Of a stretch of DNA of 64,000 bases, positions 9,568 to 18,295 are shown one piece after another (the first letter of the stretch is position 1; every line of letters starts with the position of its first letter). Below the pieces are notes generated by a model. That model saw only the letters and a list, made by a program, of their open reading frames with translations, was not told the origin of the DNA and did not search any database. The DNA is from a virus. Both the position numbers and the translations under genes were made by a program. The stretch spans positions 104,949 through 168,948 of the IMG/VR virus record IMGVR_UViG_3300049218_000295; one strand, written 5' to 3'.

Positions 9568-11121
9568 ATGAAAACCACGGCCAATGAACAGCATTTTCAA
9601 TCCGTCTATCTCGACCTTGGTGCCAAGGATTGGAAAAAGCGTATCGTTTTTCATGACCCAGTTTATGAGCAGGAGACCCCCGGAGTTGTCGCCCTGAAAT
9701 CGCTCCGTCTTGAAGAAACCTTTGGTTTTGTGGTCAGTGCACCAAAAGAGACACTAAAGCAGTACCGCGACAGAGTTAAAGCAATGGACAAGGACCTGGA
9801 ACTGGGCAAACAGGACCCGGAAAAAATCCTTTCCAAGCTCCTTGAAACCGCCAAAAGCATGGGCATGACCCTTAACTACGTGCAAAGTGGTAAAGAAGGC
9901 GCTCCTGCGAAAGAAACGGCTCTCGATGATAAAGCTATTGCACACATCAATCGACTCTACGTTTCGAAAAAAGCACTTGCGATACCGGACCTTTCGGATA
10001 CTGCCTGGACCCCAAGCAAAGTCCAAGACAAGCTCGTGCGAGTTCTGGAGCTTATCAATAAAGTCTTTCCAGCCGACAAATTTCTACATCAAACCGCTGA
10101 GAAAGAAGATGATGTTCCCATCGTCCGCGTGCTTACCGGCCCTCGCGATCCTTATACTGCGGAACGCATCGGTTCTTTAGCTTTCTTTTCTACGCAGCGT
10201 GGTATGGAGTGGTACACCAAACAATTTGGCTCGACCGACTTCAGGCCACACGAAGGTTGGGTATTTGTCACCTATTTCGATGACGCCAAAATGCTTGAAG
10301 AGCCTGTTGGCAAGCTCAATTTAAATGACTCCGATGAACACTGGTCCGATTATCTCTGTGGCCTCTTTAATTTGACTGAGAAACTGCCTTGTGGATGTTT
10401 AAAGACTTGCCCTTGCGGCTGTGCCACTCTCGCAAACTGCCCCTGCAGTCCGTTAGCTAAAGCAAGCGTTGTTACTGCGGGCGTCGCGATGACTGCAAAA
10501 AGGCCCGACCCCCAAGTCACTCGTCAAATTCTGAACCATAACTGTGTTTGGATTGGTCACGACTCTGGTCGCACACTTGCCATGCAGCCAATAGCCCAAA
10601 CCAAGAAATTTCTGATTTATCGGGCCGGTGCAACAGCCACCGCTACGGCGTCCACAGACATTGACAAAAGACTCCGGAGATTGAAAGCAAGACAGGAAGG
10701 CCGACCGTACAATTACGCCGACCTTTTCGAGCGTGAACTTGCGGATCTCGATGACCCAGATTTTCTACCAGCGGTCCGGGAGGCACGAGCCCGGCTCCGG
10801 TCCCTCGGCTTATCTTCTCGTCTAGTGCTCGACAAGATTGTTGCTGGACAAAATGGTTATTCGGTAAGTCTGGTACTGGATGGCAAACTGCCCGAGCAGG
10901 TAATTACCACAGCCGGGTTCACGTCTATCCGTCCCGATTTCCATGAAACCGAGCTGAACGACCGAGCCAAACTATCTATTGCCTCACTGGATGGCTCGAC
11001 CAGGGTATTCCTTAGTTATGAAACTGGGTTATCCCCATCCAAAGTTAGTGAAGCAGCGGTGGTCCGCCACTATTTCCGGAGCCTCAAAGGAGCCCTCCGG
11101 AAACCACGAGCACCGCATTAA
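9568..11121 (+). CDS. Large unknown protein with Cys cluster
   Basis: A 517-aa protein starting 6 nt after the previous stop. Residues about 273-293 hold a dense cysteine cluster (CGCLKTCPCGC then CPC), probably a metal-binding knuckle. The C-terminal 100 residues are basic. No known enzyme motif seen. It lies just upstream of the MoxR/VWA cassette but is separated from it by its own promoter. Confidence 0.5.
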   Translation: MKTTANEQHFQSVYLDLGAKDWKKRIVFHDPVYEQETPGVVALKSLRLEETFGFVVSAPKETLKQYRDRVKAMDKDLELGKQDPEKILSKLLETAKSMGMTLNYVQSGKEGAPAKETALDDKAIAHINRLYVSKKALAIPDLSDTAWTPSKVQDKLVRVLELINKVFPADKFLHQTAEKEDDVPIVRVLTGPRDPYTAERIGSLAFFSTQRGMEWYTKQFGSTDFRPHEGWVFVTYFDDAKMLEEPVGKLNLNDSDEHWSDYLCGLFNLTEKLPCGCLKTCPCGCATLANCPCSPLAKASVVTAGVAMTAKRPDPQVTRQILNHNCVWIGHDSGRTLAMQPIAQTKKFLIYRAGATATATASTDIDKRLRRLKARQEGRPYNYADLFERELADLDDPDFLPAVREARARLRSLGLSSRLVLDKIVAGQNGYSVSLVLDGKLPEQVITTAGFTSIRPDFHETELNDRAKLSIASLDGSTRVFLSYETGLSPSKVSEAAVVRHYFRSLKGALRKPRAPH

Positions 11122-11215
11122 GACACCCACCCGCTACTTCAAGCCATTATAAAGGAAGAGCGGCTTCCCGTGTCTCCCGTTACCTATCTATCTCGGCTCA
11201 CAGAGAAGCCTCTAC

Positions 11216-11244
11216 TTGACAAGTATCGTACACTGTGCTATAAT
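11216..11244 (+). promoter_or_regulatory. Sigma70 promoter for moxR-like operon
   Basis: TTGACA at 11216-11221, 17-bp spacer ending TGTGC, TATAAT at 11239-11244. A short leader of about 17 nt with AAGGA precedes the ATG at 11268. Confidence 0.9.
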
Positions 11245-11267
11245 AGAATTACGAGGTACAAGGAAAC

Positions 11268-12368
11268 ATGAAAAAGCTGCAAGACCTGAAAAAAGCCCTG
11301 AACGAAGCCTGCCTGGAACGGTCCGACGTTATCGATGGCGCACTGACGGCGTTGGCCGCTCGTGAACATATGCTCATCATCGGCACCCCTGGTAGCGGAA
11401 AAAGCATGCTCTCCCGGTTGATTGCCAAGGCCACTCATGGCGAATATTTCGAGACGCTTTTTCACCCACTTATGAAGCCCGAGGAAATCTTTGGACCATT
11501 CTCTGCCAAGGGTATGCTCGAAGACAAGTTCGTTCGCAAAGTCGACGGCTACCTCCCGACCGCTGATATCGCTTTCGGCGATGAAGTCTTCAAAGCATCA
11601 GTAAGTCTTCGCCAGACCGTGCTTGGTATCCTCAATGAGCGCCACTATAACAACGGCGGCAAAACCTTGGCTTGCCCTCTCCGCACCTTTTTTGCAGCTT
11701 CGAACGAACTGCCGACTAGCCCCAACGACGCCGCTTTCTTTGACCGTTTAGCTCTGCGCTTTGAAGTCTCTCAAATCCAGGACGACGACAATGCTATCCT
11801 CCTTTTCACGGGTTTGCCCGAAGTCAAAATCCCAGACCTCAGCAAGGCTGACCTCGCTCAGATTGACCAGGAAGTTCCACAAATCAAGATCACTAAAGAC
11901 GTTGCCGACCTTCTAGTTGAAATCCGCCGCGAAGTCGCGAATGCTAATATCTTCGTTTCTGACCGCAAATGGCGGCAAGCAGCACGGTTGCTCCAAGCTG
12001 CAGCTTACCTCAATGGCAAGACCGAAGTGGAGCAGGACCACTTTGATATCCTGAACGCGGTTATCTGGAACACTCCGGACGAACGACCTCGCGCTCGCAA
12101 AATCATTGGTAAGCATGGCAACCCACTCGGTGAGAAGATTTTTGCCCTACAAGATGCCTTTGCCGAAATAGTCAGAAACATGAAACTTCCTAAAGGCGAT
12201 GAAAACCACATCGAAATGGCAGAAGGTGTGACTAAGATGCGTGGCACGATGGAAAAGTTCTCTGAAATGAAGAAGGAACACCCAAAGAACGAAAAAGTGG
12301 CGCGGGCTTTCGAAATCTGCAAATCAGACTACAACAAGTATCTCACCAAACATCTTGGCGTGAAATAA
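11268..12368 (+). CDS. MoxR/RavA-family AAA+ ATPase
   Basis: ATP-driven chaperone/remodelling ATPase of the MoxR branch, 366 aa. Walker A GTPGSGKS lies at residues 39-46, Walker B IAFGDE at 101-106, sensor-1 AASNELP near 143-149, followed by the usual helical lid. MoxR proteins pair with VWA-domain partners and mature or insert metal cofactors or remodel complexes. Here the VWA partner lies 1.6 kb downstream (13943-15343). The gene has a consensus promoter and a good ribosome site. The substrate in phage infection is unknown. Confidence 0.92.
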   Translation: MKKLQDLKKALNEACLERSDVIDGALTALAAREHMLIIGTPGSGKSMLSRLIAKATHGEYFETLFHPLMKPEEIFGPFSAKGMLEDKFVRKVDGYLPTADIAFGDEVFKASVSLRQTVLGILNERHYNNGGKTLACPLRTFFAASNELPTSPNDAAFFDRLALRFEVSQIQDDDNAILLFTGLPEVKIPDLSKADLAQIDQEVPQIKITKDVADLLVEIRREVANANIFVSDRKWRQAARLLQAAAYLNGKTEVEQDHFDILNAVIWNTPDERPRARKIIGKHGNPLGEKIFALQDAFAEIVRNMKLPKGDENHIEMAEGVTKMRGTMEKFSEMKKEHPKNEKVARAFEICKSDYNKYLTKHLGVK

Positions 12369-12377
12369 GGAGTGACT

Positions 12378-13214
12378 ATGACTAAGAGCGACCTTCCCAT
12401 TATCGGCTGGCTAGTGAACTACAATACGACCACGAAATTCAGCATTAAGCGCGATGACTTACTCAAGCTCATGGCAAAACACGACATTCCTGGCAACATC
12501 GCCAAGAAGGTACTCGACCGCAATGCTGTCATTCGCTCGGTGCGCAATACTGCTAAAGGCATTCTCGGTAAGAAGCTACGTTTCATCGTCACTGATGAAA
12601 AAGACGTGATGGTCATGGCGATTGCGATGGTGGACTCGACAGCCAATAACGATGCCAAAGTCAAGCAAGTTACCAAGGTGGTTTACGACAAGAAGACTAC
12701 GGAATTGACAGTCGAGGGTGAACACCAAGATGCTATCAAGCAAGGCTATGAAAATGCCAAAGACAGCTACGAGTCGGACCAGTTTCGTTCCATCGTGCTC
12801 CGCTACCTCAAAAAGGAGTGCATGGCAGTCAACTACCTTGAAACCGGTAACATCTACGTGGTGGCTACCGCGAAAGAGGACAAGCTCCAAAATATCGCCG
12901 CCCTATTCGAAGACCTTGGCAAAGACAACTGTGTTCTTCGCCGCAAAGAGGAGTACGACACCACTGCCAATCGCACCGTGATGTTGGACGTGGCAGTAGG
13001 GGAACTCCAGAAGGAAATCGAACACCACCGCAAGGATTTCGAAAACCAGGAAGACCTCACTGAGCGTGGTCTCGCCGCACGAGTTCGCAAGTATAAGGAA
13101 ACCGAGCTTAAAGCCCACATGTGGGGTTCGGTTCTGCAGGAGAAGGTAGACAACCTCGCCAAAGAACTGGATGGCCTGACTAAAGCGGTTCGCAAAAAGC
13201 TGATAGTGGAATAA
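12378..13214 (+). CDS. Unknown protein in moxR-VWA cassette
   Basis: A 278-aa mixed alpha/beta protein; residues about 200-275 are a charged, probably coiled, helical segment. ATG at 12378 is chosen over GTG at 12372 because AAGGAG sits 6-7 nt before it. It lies 9 nt after the ATPase gene, so is likely part of the same complex or operon. No family recognised. Confidence 0.6.
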   Translation: MTKSDLPIIGWLVNYNTTTKFSIKRDDLLKLMAKHDIPGNIAKKVLDRNAVIRSVRNTAKGILGKKLRFIVTDEKDVMVMAIAMVDSTANNDAKVKQVTKVVYDKKTTELTVEGEHQDAIKQGYENAKDSYESDQFRSIVLRYLKKECMAVNYLETGNIYVVATAKEDKLQNIAALFEDLGKDNCVLRRKEEYDTTANRTVMLDVAVGELQKEIEHHRKDFENQEDLTERGLAARVRKYKETELKAHMWGSVLQEKVDNLAKELDGLTKAVRKKLIVE

Positions 13215-13223
13215 GGAGACAAT

Positions 13224-13427
13224 ATGCAAATCTCGATAATGCTCGATCTACTTGACTCTTGTGACCAAGAAAACGAACTCAAGGTTGCACATAAACTCGT
13301 CAGCGCGGAGTGCGAATTGGTGGCGAAACGAGACCCCGCAGCAATGAAGCCGCTCGAATACATCGCGTGCAGTTGGGCTTTCCGATATCTTTGCCATTCG
13401 GCTCTAAATTCTGGTATCAATCATTAG
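13224..13427 (+). CDS. Small unknown protein
   Basis: A 67-aa helical protein with AAGGAGAC before the ATG; ends in TAG. The frame continues past TAG into the upstream part of the 13680 gene, but a convincing gene occupies another frame there, so read-through is not favoured. Confidence 0.6.
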   Translation: MQISIMLDLLDSCDQENELKVAHKLVSAECELVAKRDPAAMKPLEYIACSWAFRYLCHSALNSGINH

Positions 13428-13434
13428 GAACAAT

Positions 13435-13623
13435 ATGAAAAAGTGGACCGCCCCGATAACTATCCAAGAACTAACAGACGAAGAGAAGCTGGAAGTCATC
13501 GACCAGTTGCTGAAGCACTCCGGGTTCTTTCTTGTGTCCGAAGAGGACCGATCTTTACCCCGCGCCCGCAAAATCCTTTTGCTGCCGGAACCGCCCTTCT
13601 CCGGGGTTCCGGAGCGTGGTTGA
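13435..13623 (+). CDS. Small unknown protein
   Basis: A 62-aa protein with an acidic helical N-terminal half (ELTDEEKLEVIDQLL). It starts 7 nt after the previous stop. Function unknown. Confidence 0.55.
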   Translation: MKKWTAPITIQELTDEEKLEVIDQLLKHSGFFLVSEEDRSLPRARKILLLPEPPFSGVPERG

Positions 13624-13644
13624 GCCGGGTCAACCGGGACACAC

Positions 13645-13673
13645 TTGTGCACCATAGCACAGTGTGCTATAAT
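13645..13673 (+). promoter_or_regulatory. Promoter giving a leaderless mRNA
   Basis: TTGTGC at 13645-13650, 17-bp spacer, TATAAT at 13668-13673. The ATG at 13680 begins exactly 6 nt after the -10 box, where +1 is expected, so the transcript should begin at the start codon. Confidence 0.85.
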
Positions 13674-13679
13674 AGAAGT

Positions 13680-13946
13680 ATGAGTAAGCCAACAATAAGT
13701 TACCCACTCTATCTCTTCAAGAAGTCGGGCTCCGTGGTCGAACTGGTCGCGGATTGGGCACCGAGGTTCGCAGGTAAGCCCGGTGCGGTTGTCAAGCGTT
13801 ATGACACCGGCAAAGAAATGTTCGTCCTAAAGGAGGCGCTCGTGCCTCTCGTCCAGCTTTCGGCCTGCCATGGCGAGCTGGTCTGGGTCACCGACGACGC
13901 CGACCAAACCGAAATCACCGTTCCAAGTAGGAAGGTGTCCAAATGA
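13680..13946 (+). CDS. Small unknown protein, probably leaderless
   Basis: An 88-aa protein. The ATG at 13680 is chosen because it sits at the predicted transcription start of the promoter at 13645-13673; the longer reading frame back to 13443 overlaps another gene. The stop overlaps the VWA gene start (ATGA), so it is transcribed and probably translated together with the VWA gene. Confidence 0.7.
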   Translation: MSKPTISYPLYLFKKSGSVVELVADWAPRFAGKPGAVVKRYDTGKEMFVLKEALVPLVQLSACHGELVWVTDDADQTEITVPSRKVSK

Positions 13947-15343
13947 GCAAATCTAAAGCCCCAAAGCCCCAGCCAACTATTGAACCCGCTATCGTTAAGG
14001 ATGCTTATGACCAGATTTTGTATGACGGCGTCCGGGAGAACGCGGGCAACCTGCAGGACCTAGTCAAGAATGACCCCGACCGCGACATTTTGACATCCGA
14101 CATTTTCAGCGCTTTATATAAGAGCAAACCCACGCTGCGCTCGGAGTCCCGTGGACTTTCGCGCAAACTCATGGAGACGATGATGGGCCTGCCGGAGTAC
14201 CAGACACTCCGCGCACATACCAAGTTCGATGATATTACGTCCGCACTCGGAACCATTAAGCTCGCCCCTCGGGTGCTAGAGTCCTATGAAGAAGCCCGCA
14301 AGAAAATGGAGCAAAAGCAGCAGGAACAAAAGGGACAAAACCCAGGCCCAGATGGTAATGACCCTGAAAACCAAATTGATGACGACATCATGGACGGTCT
14401 GCGCCAGGGTATCCGTTCCGGCCTGAAAGCTGCACAGGAAAGTTCCGAAGAGTGGGGCGACGTCGCTAAAGGCTGGGGAGTCGGCAGAGACGAACTCGGC
14501 TCAGTTCCTACCGAAGCCAAGTTCGTGCTAGCAGAGAAACTCCTTAAATCGTCCAAGCTCCGGAAAATCGCCGATATGGCTGGGCGTCTGATCCAAGTAG
14601 CCAACGCTGCGGCAGCACAGACTCCGGTGCGCGGCATGGACGAAGTCACGGATGTTATCACCGGTAGCGACCTGTCCGACATTTTGCCTTCCGAATGGCT
14701 TAAACTTAAAATGACTCCAGCGCTCTTTATGAAGGACCTCATGGAGGACAACCTCATGATGTACAATTTGCGCGGCGTGGAAAATCAAGGCTACGGTCCA
14801 ATCATCATGTGCCTGGACATTTCACCATCGATGCAAGGCGAACGCGAAGTATTCGCTAAAGCCTTGGCCATAGCCCTCATGTTTATGGCGGAAAAGCAAA
14901 AGCGAGCATTCGGATTGGTGACTTTTGGTACTCAAGTGCACGAGACGATGTACGTGCCAGCAGGCCAGAAGTCTTCTATCGAGAACAAGATGCAGATTGC
15001 GGAGATTGTCTGCAATGGTGGTGGCACTGATTTCTATGTCCCGCTTAAAGCAGCCTTTGTAATCCGCCAGCAAGAGAAAGCCCAACTCAATCCTGCTGAT
15101 ATTGTGTTCCTGACTGATGGCGAATGCGAGATGGACGAGGAACAGCACGAAGAGATCGCCGAACTCAAAAAGGAAACCTCGGTTCGCATCCAAGGGATTG
15201 CGATTTGCGATGGCAGTAGTGACGAAGTCTGTGAAGGCTCCACGCTTGAGCGGTTCTCGGATAACCTCGCCACCGTGGACAAGCTTGGTGAAGTTCACAT
15301 GGTAAAGGGCATCCTGGCAAATGCGGCAGCAGGAAAGCGATAA
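13943..15343 (+). CDS. VWA-domain protein, ViaA-like
   Basis: A 466-aa protein with a helical N-terminal region, a Gln/Asp-rich linker near 125-150 and a C-terminal von Willebrand A domain. The MIDAS motif D-x-S-x-S is DISPS at residues 292-296, with further metal ligands expected in the GGTDF segment. The architecture and length resemble ViaA, the partner of RavA-type MoxR ATPases, and a MoxR gene lies nearby. It probably acts in the cytoplasm with the ATPase; the target is unknown. Confidence 0.88.
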   Translation: MSKSKAPKPQPTIEPAIVKDAYDQILYDGVRENAGNLQDLVKNDPDRDILTSDIFSALYKSKPTLRSESRGLSRKLMETMMGLPEYQTLRAHTKFDDITSALGTIKLAPRVLESYEEARKKMEQKQQEQKGQNPGPDGNDPENQIDDDIMDGLRQGIRSGLKAAQESSEEWGDVAKGWGVGRDELGSVPTEAKFVLAEKLLKSSKLRKIADMAGRLIQVANAAAAQTPVRGMDEVTDVITGSDLSDILPSEWLKLKMTPALFMKDLMEDNLMMYNLRGVENQGYGPIIMCLDISPSMQGEREVFAKALAIALMFMAEKQKRAFGLVTFGTQVHETMYVPAGQKSSIENKMQIAEIVCNGGGTDFYVPLKAAFVIRQQEKAQLNPADIVFLTDGECEMDEEQHEEIAELKKETSVRIQGIAICDGSSDEVCEGSTLERFSDNLATVDKLGEVHMVKGILANAAAGKR

Positions 15344-15384
15344 TGTTCGATTTCATCAAAAAGAACTCGTTTTGAGGAGAGGTT

Positions 15385-15576
15385 ATGCCCAAAACCAAAG
15401 AACCCGAAATCCCAATCCACAAACTATCGCCTCAACCCTTTCAAGACCAGGCCCTTGCTGACTGGAAACCAGGCAATGTCTGTGGTCAGAAGGGTCATGG
15501 TTCTTCGAGTTGGGACCATGTGAATTGCAAGGAGTGCAAAAGGCTCCGGCGTCGGGACCCCGCAGCGAAGACTTGA
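15385..15576 (+). CDS. Small zinc-knuckle protein
   Basis: A 63-aa protein with C-x2-KGH ... C-x2-C (CGQKGH, NCKEC), a plausible treble-clef/zinc knuckle. GAGGAGAGG precedes the ATG. The stop codon overlaps the -35 box of the next promoter. Confidence 0.65.
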   Translation: MPKTKEPEIPIHKLSPQPFQDQALADWKPGNVCGQKGHGSSSWDHVNCKECKRLRRRDPAAKT

Positions 15577-15602
15577 CAAATTGTACCATATTGTGCTACA
15601 TT
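15573..15602 (+). promoter_or_regulatory. Sigma70 promoter
   Basis: TTGACA at 15573-15578, 18-bp spacer ending TGTGC, TACATT at 15597-15602. It drives the gene at 15634 with a leader containing AGGAGGA. Confidence 0.8.
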
Positions 15603-15633
15603 CGGCATTCAACAGTCTTTAGGAGGACTACAC

Positions 15634-16017
15634 ATGTCGAATGAAAAACCGACCGCCGTAGAGCGGAAGCAGCAGTCACGTGATTACGTAAACGCAATCG
15701 AAACGCTCCGCAAAGCCGAGAAGCTCACCATCGAAGCCGCTGCCAAAAAGGCAGGTAAAACGGTTACGGGCTATTACTACCATAAACGTGTAGCCGCTGG
15801 ACAAAAGACCAAAACAGGCAAAACCATTAAAGTGAAAGCGACTCGCAAATATCGCAGGACCAATACGTTGCCAGTCACTACCGGATTCACCGAACTCCCA
15901 GCAAATCTGCGCACGTCGACTACTGGAAATGGTAAAATGCTGCTTGCGGTCGCAGTGGGTGATGGTGCCGAAATCACCAAAGCACTTGAGACCACGCTTA
16001 ATCGTTTCTTCAACTAA
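15634..16017 (+). CDS. Basic protein, possible DNA-binding
   Basis: A 127-aa strongly basic protein. Residues 18-55 resemble a helix-turn-helix (AAAKKAGKTVTGYYYHKR) followed by a Lys/Thr-rich linker. Optimal ribosome site AGGAGGA. It could be a phage regulator or nucleoid-type protein; inferred from composition. Confidence 0.6.
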   Translation: MSNEKPTAVERKQQSRDYVNAIETLRKAEKLTIEAAAKKAGKTVTGYYYHKRVAAGQKTKTGKTIKVKATRKYRRTNTLPVTTGFTELPANLRTSTTGNGKMLLAVAVGDGAEITKALETTLNRFFN

Positions 16018-16027
16018 GGGGCACTAA

Positions 16028-16519
16028 ATGCAAAACGAACTGTTGAACTTTAAGGGCAAGGCTCGCAATGAGCGCGAGCAAGCTTATTACGATTCACTCC
16101 AAACTACCTACGCACAACCTCGCCGTGCCGATAACAGCTTGGTAGGCTATCATGGTGAGTTCGACTTCCGACTTGGTATTGACGGCATCCGCGAGTTCTT
16201 TAAGAAGAAACGCATTTACATCGACAACGGCAAAAGGAAATTGGAGTTGGATAACTTGGAACCAGGCGAATTTATTGCTCTGGTCAATCGCGACCAAACA
16301 GGTGTTAAGCTAGTTGGACGATCCAACATCGTCGTTTATCAGAAAACACCCAAGGGACAGAAATTGCACCCCGGAGCGATTGTGTTGATTCCGCGTTACT
16401 TCAATGGCAAGGAAATTGACCTGACTCGGGCACAGGAACAGGCAATCCGCGAGGACTTTGCCAAGTATCTATCGCGCCAATCGAAAAAAGTCAAGGAAAT
16501 CGACCCAGAACTTCATTAA
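16028..16519 (+). CDS. Unknown protein, 163 aa
   Basis: Soluble basic protein, 10 nt downstream of the previous gene. No motif recognised. Followed by a hairpin at 16527-16557. Confidence 0.55.
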   Translation: MQNELLNFKGKARNEREQAYYDSLQTTYAQPRRADNSLVGYHGEFDFRLGIDGIREFFKKKRIYIDNGKRKLELDNLEPGEFIALVNRDQTGVKLVGRSNIVVYQKTPKGQKLHPGAIVLIPRYFNGKEIDLTRAQEQAIREDFAKYLSRQSKKVKEIDPELH

Positions 16520-16526
16520 TACACGC

Positions 16527-16557
16527 GGCAGCATCAGCTAAAAAACTGAATGCTGCC
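16527..16557 (+). terminator. Hairpin overlapping rmlC start
   Basis: GGCAGCAT at 16527-16534 pairs with ATGCTGCC at 16550-16557, extended by CAG/CTG around an A-rich loop. It may end the upstream operon. The 3' arm contains the ATG of the next gene, so it could also hide that start. Confidence 0.5.
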
Positions 16558-17095
16558 TTATGTACTATCGAAGACTGGATGCCGGATTTATACACCCAAG
16601 AAGTACACGGACCATCGAGGATGGTTCATGGAAGTCTTGAAGGAAAGCACAATTGATCTGCGATTTCAGCAGGTCAATCTTTCCTATTCAGACCCTGGTG
16701 TCGTGAGAGGTTTGCATTTCCAGACCAAGAACCCACAAGGCAAACTGATTGGGGTAATTGCTGGGCATGTAATCGACGTGGTAGTCGATTTACGAATCGG
16801 TTCTCCCACATACGGTATTCTGGAGTCTTTTGAACTGCGGGAAATGAACCAAATGGTTTTCGTTCCTGAAGGGTTCGCGCATGGATTTTGGGCCGTAGAC
16901 AAGAGCTATTTCTATTATCAATGCACCACGGAATACAACGCCGGGAGCGATGGTGGCATCAACCCGATGGATAACGATTTAGATTTGCCTTGGTCGGCCC
17001 ATATAGGTAAGGGAGATCTTCTCGTTACTCCTAAAGACATTGCTCTCCCTTACCTAAAGGATTTTGTTTCGCCGTTTATATACAACGGGTCATAG
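16550..17095 (+). CDS. rmlC: dTDP-4-dehydrorhamnose 3,5-epimerase
   Basis: RmlC-family cupin of 181 aa that epimerises dTDP-4-keto-6-deoxyglucose on the way to dTDP-rhamnose. Visible family signatures: DHRGWFME, VRGLHFQ with catalytic-position His56, QGKLI with Lys65, DLRIGSPTYG and VPEGFAHGF. No other rhamnose-pathway gene is in the window, so it may complement the host pathway or modify surface or virion sugars. The ATG lies inside a hairpin and has no clear ribosome site. Stop is TAG. Confidence 0.93.
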   Translation: MLPYVLSKTGCRIYTPKKYTDHRGWFMEVLKESTIDLRFQQVNLSYSDPGVVRGLHFQTKNPQGKLIGVIAGHVIDVVVDLRIGSPTYGILESFELREMNQMVFVPEGFAHGFWAVDKSYFYYQCTTEYNAGSDGGINPMDNDLDLPWSAHIGKGDLLVTPKDIALPYLKDFVSPFIYNGS

Positions 17096-17140
17096 CATAT
17101 ACTATCTTGACGCGTAAGGTATACTTATTTTCCTATCCGG

Positions 17141-17419
17141 ATGCTAGGATATTTACGGCGGATTGCATCTAAAGTCTTCGCCCGCCCACCACTTGTTCCA
17201 GAAGTCGTGGCCTGGTATGGTATCCAGGCTTCGGCGGGTAAAAATCCGATTGGTTGGGTAGACCCCAGCCCCTATATTGACCGCGAACAGCTTTACTTGG
17301 AGGGACTTATTCCGTTGGAAGGACAGCAGTTATCAGAATTGAAACAGTACCCGGAGTTGGTGGCTCTACTACAGAGCCATGGAGAAAGCCAACTTCCCGA
17401 CCGTCGCATTCTTATCTGA
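17141..17419 (+). CDS. Small unknown protein
   Basis: A 92-aa protein with a basic N-terminus and an acidic C-terminal half. It ends 1 nt before the chosen transglycosylase start. No domain recognised. Confidence 0.5.
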   Translation: MLGYLRRIASKVFARPPLVPEVVAWYGIQASAGKNPIGWVDPSPYIDREQLYLEGLIPLEGQQLSELKQYPELVALLQSHGESQLPDRRILI

Positions 17420-17420
17420 A

Positions 17421-17954
17421 ATGCGAATCACTGTCATTCTGATAGTACTCATGCTGTTGTCCACGCCCGCTCGCGCTGCGACCCAATGGGATGGTTTCAT
17501 CAAACAAACCGAGAAAATCCTCAATCTCCCGCAACGACTCCTTGCTGCCATAATCAAGTTTGAATCGAGCTTTAACTTCAATGCTGTTAACACCCAGAAG
17601 CCCGGAGTTGCAGTGACGAGTCACGGGCTTGGGCAACTCACCCTAGCCACCGCTCAATCTCTTTGCAACATGAGCCTGTCTGATCTCTATAACCCCATTA
17701 AAAACATTCGATGCTCGGCTAAGGTACTCCGTTACCAACTCGATCGATATGACAATCTGGACTATGCCATTGCAGCTTATAACGCTGGCACCCCTTGTGT
17801 ATGCGACGGCCATTTCTACCGTTACGAGGGTTGGCACGACGGCGAGGTTTGCAAAAAACCCCAAAGCAAGCAAGCTTTTACCTGTAATGGACGCGATAAG
17901 GGTCGGTTCCTCAATCAGTCGTACGTCGATGGCGTTAAGGACCTCATGCTGTAA
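17421..17954 (+). CDS. Secreted lytic transglycosylase (SLT)
   Basis: Peptidoglycan-cleaving lytic transglycosylase of 177 aa with an N-terminal signal peptide (hydrophobic residues 3-15, APARA-like cleavage near 19). SLT motifs in order: catalytic Glu48 in FESSFNFNAVN, SHGLGQLT, YNPIKNIRCS, AIAAYNAG, and a late YVDGV. The C-terminal part has several Cys, consistent with periplasmic disulfides. An upstream in-frame ATG at 17379 is possible, but 17421 gives a standard signal peptide. Likely role: wall degradation at entry or lysis. Confidence 0.9.
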   Translation: MRITVILIVLMLLSTPARAATQWDGFIKQTEKILNLPQRLLAAIIKFESSFNFNAVNTQKPGVAVTSHGLGQLTLATAQSLCNMSLSDLYNPIKNIRCSAKVLRYQLDRYDNLDYAIAAYNAGTPCVCDGHFYRYEGWHDGEVCKKPQSKQAFTCNGRDKGRFLNQSYVDGVKDLML

Positions 17955-17977
17955 CGTGGTTACGCCTAAAAGAGGTT

Positions 17978-18295
17978 GTGCAAGAAAAGCCAACTAAAGA
18001 CCTAGAGTCTACAATTCGCTGGAAAAAAGCACGCTGCGGTGAAGTCTACAATGTACTCAAAACAATCCTAAGTGCAACTATCAAAAATCAGACCTCTGAG
18101 TTTACTGAAGTAATTGAGGGCCTCGACCACTCCTATAAGTGCTTCGAGGCCCTCCTCATTTCTGAGGAGGTCCTGAACTTCGAAGAGGAGTGGCATAAAG
18201 GTGAATCTAAGATACCATTGCATGAGTTCCTAGGCTGGAACCGTGAACAGTATGCCAGGTACGTAGAAAGCGGAAAGACGCCCTATGAACCTTGA
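17978..18295 (+). CDS. Unknown protein with hairpin-rich mRNA
   Basis: A 105-aa protein starting with GTG; the C-terminal LHEFLGWNREQYARYVESG resembles the tail of small phage proteins that end in a helical EYxxW-type motif. Two perfect hairpins (18116-18154, 18151-18170) lie inside the coding sequence. The stop overlaps the next gene by 11 nt. Confidence 0.55.
   Translation: MQEKPTKDLESTIRWKKARCGEVYNVLKTILSATIKNQTSEFTEVIEGLDHSYKCFEALLISEEVLNFEEEWHKGESKIPLHEFLGWNREQYARYVESGKTPYEP
18116..18170. repeat. Tandem perfect inverted repeats
   Basis: An 11-bp stem (18116-18126 with 18144-18154) encloses CACT/AGTG (18128-18131, 18138-18141). It overlaps a second 8-bp stem, CCTCCTCA/TGAGGAGG (18151-18158, 18163-18170). 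The overlap makes the two partly alternative. Confidence 0.8.

Noticed and set aside
13428-13679. Fusion of the 13224 gene to the 13680 gene by TAG read-through
   Set aside because: A convincing separate gene (13435-13623) fills another frame and a promoter precedes 13680.
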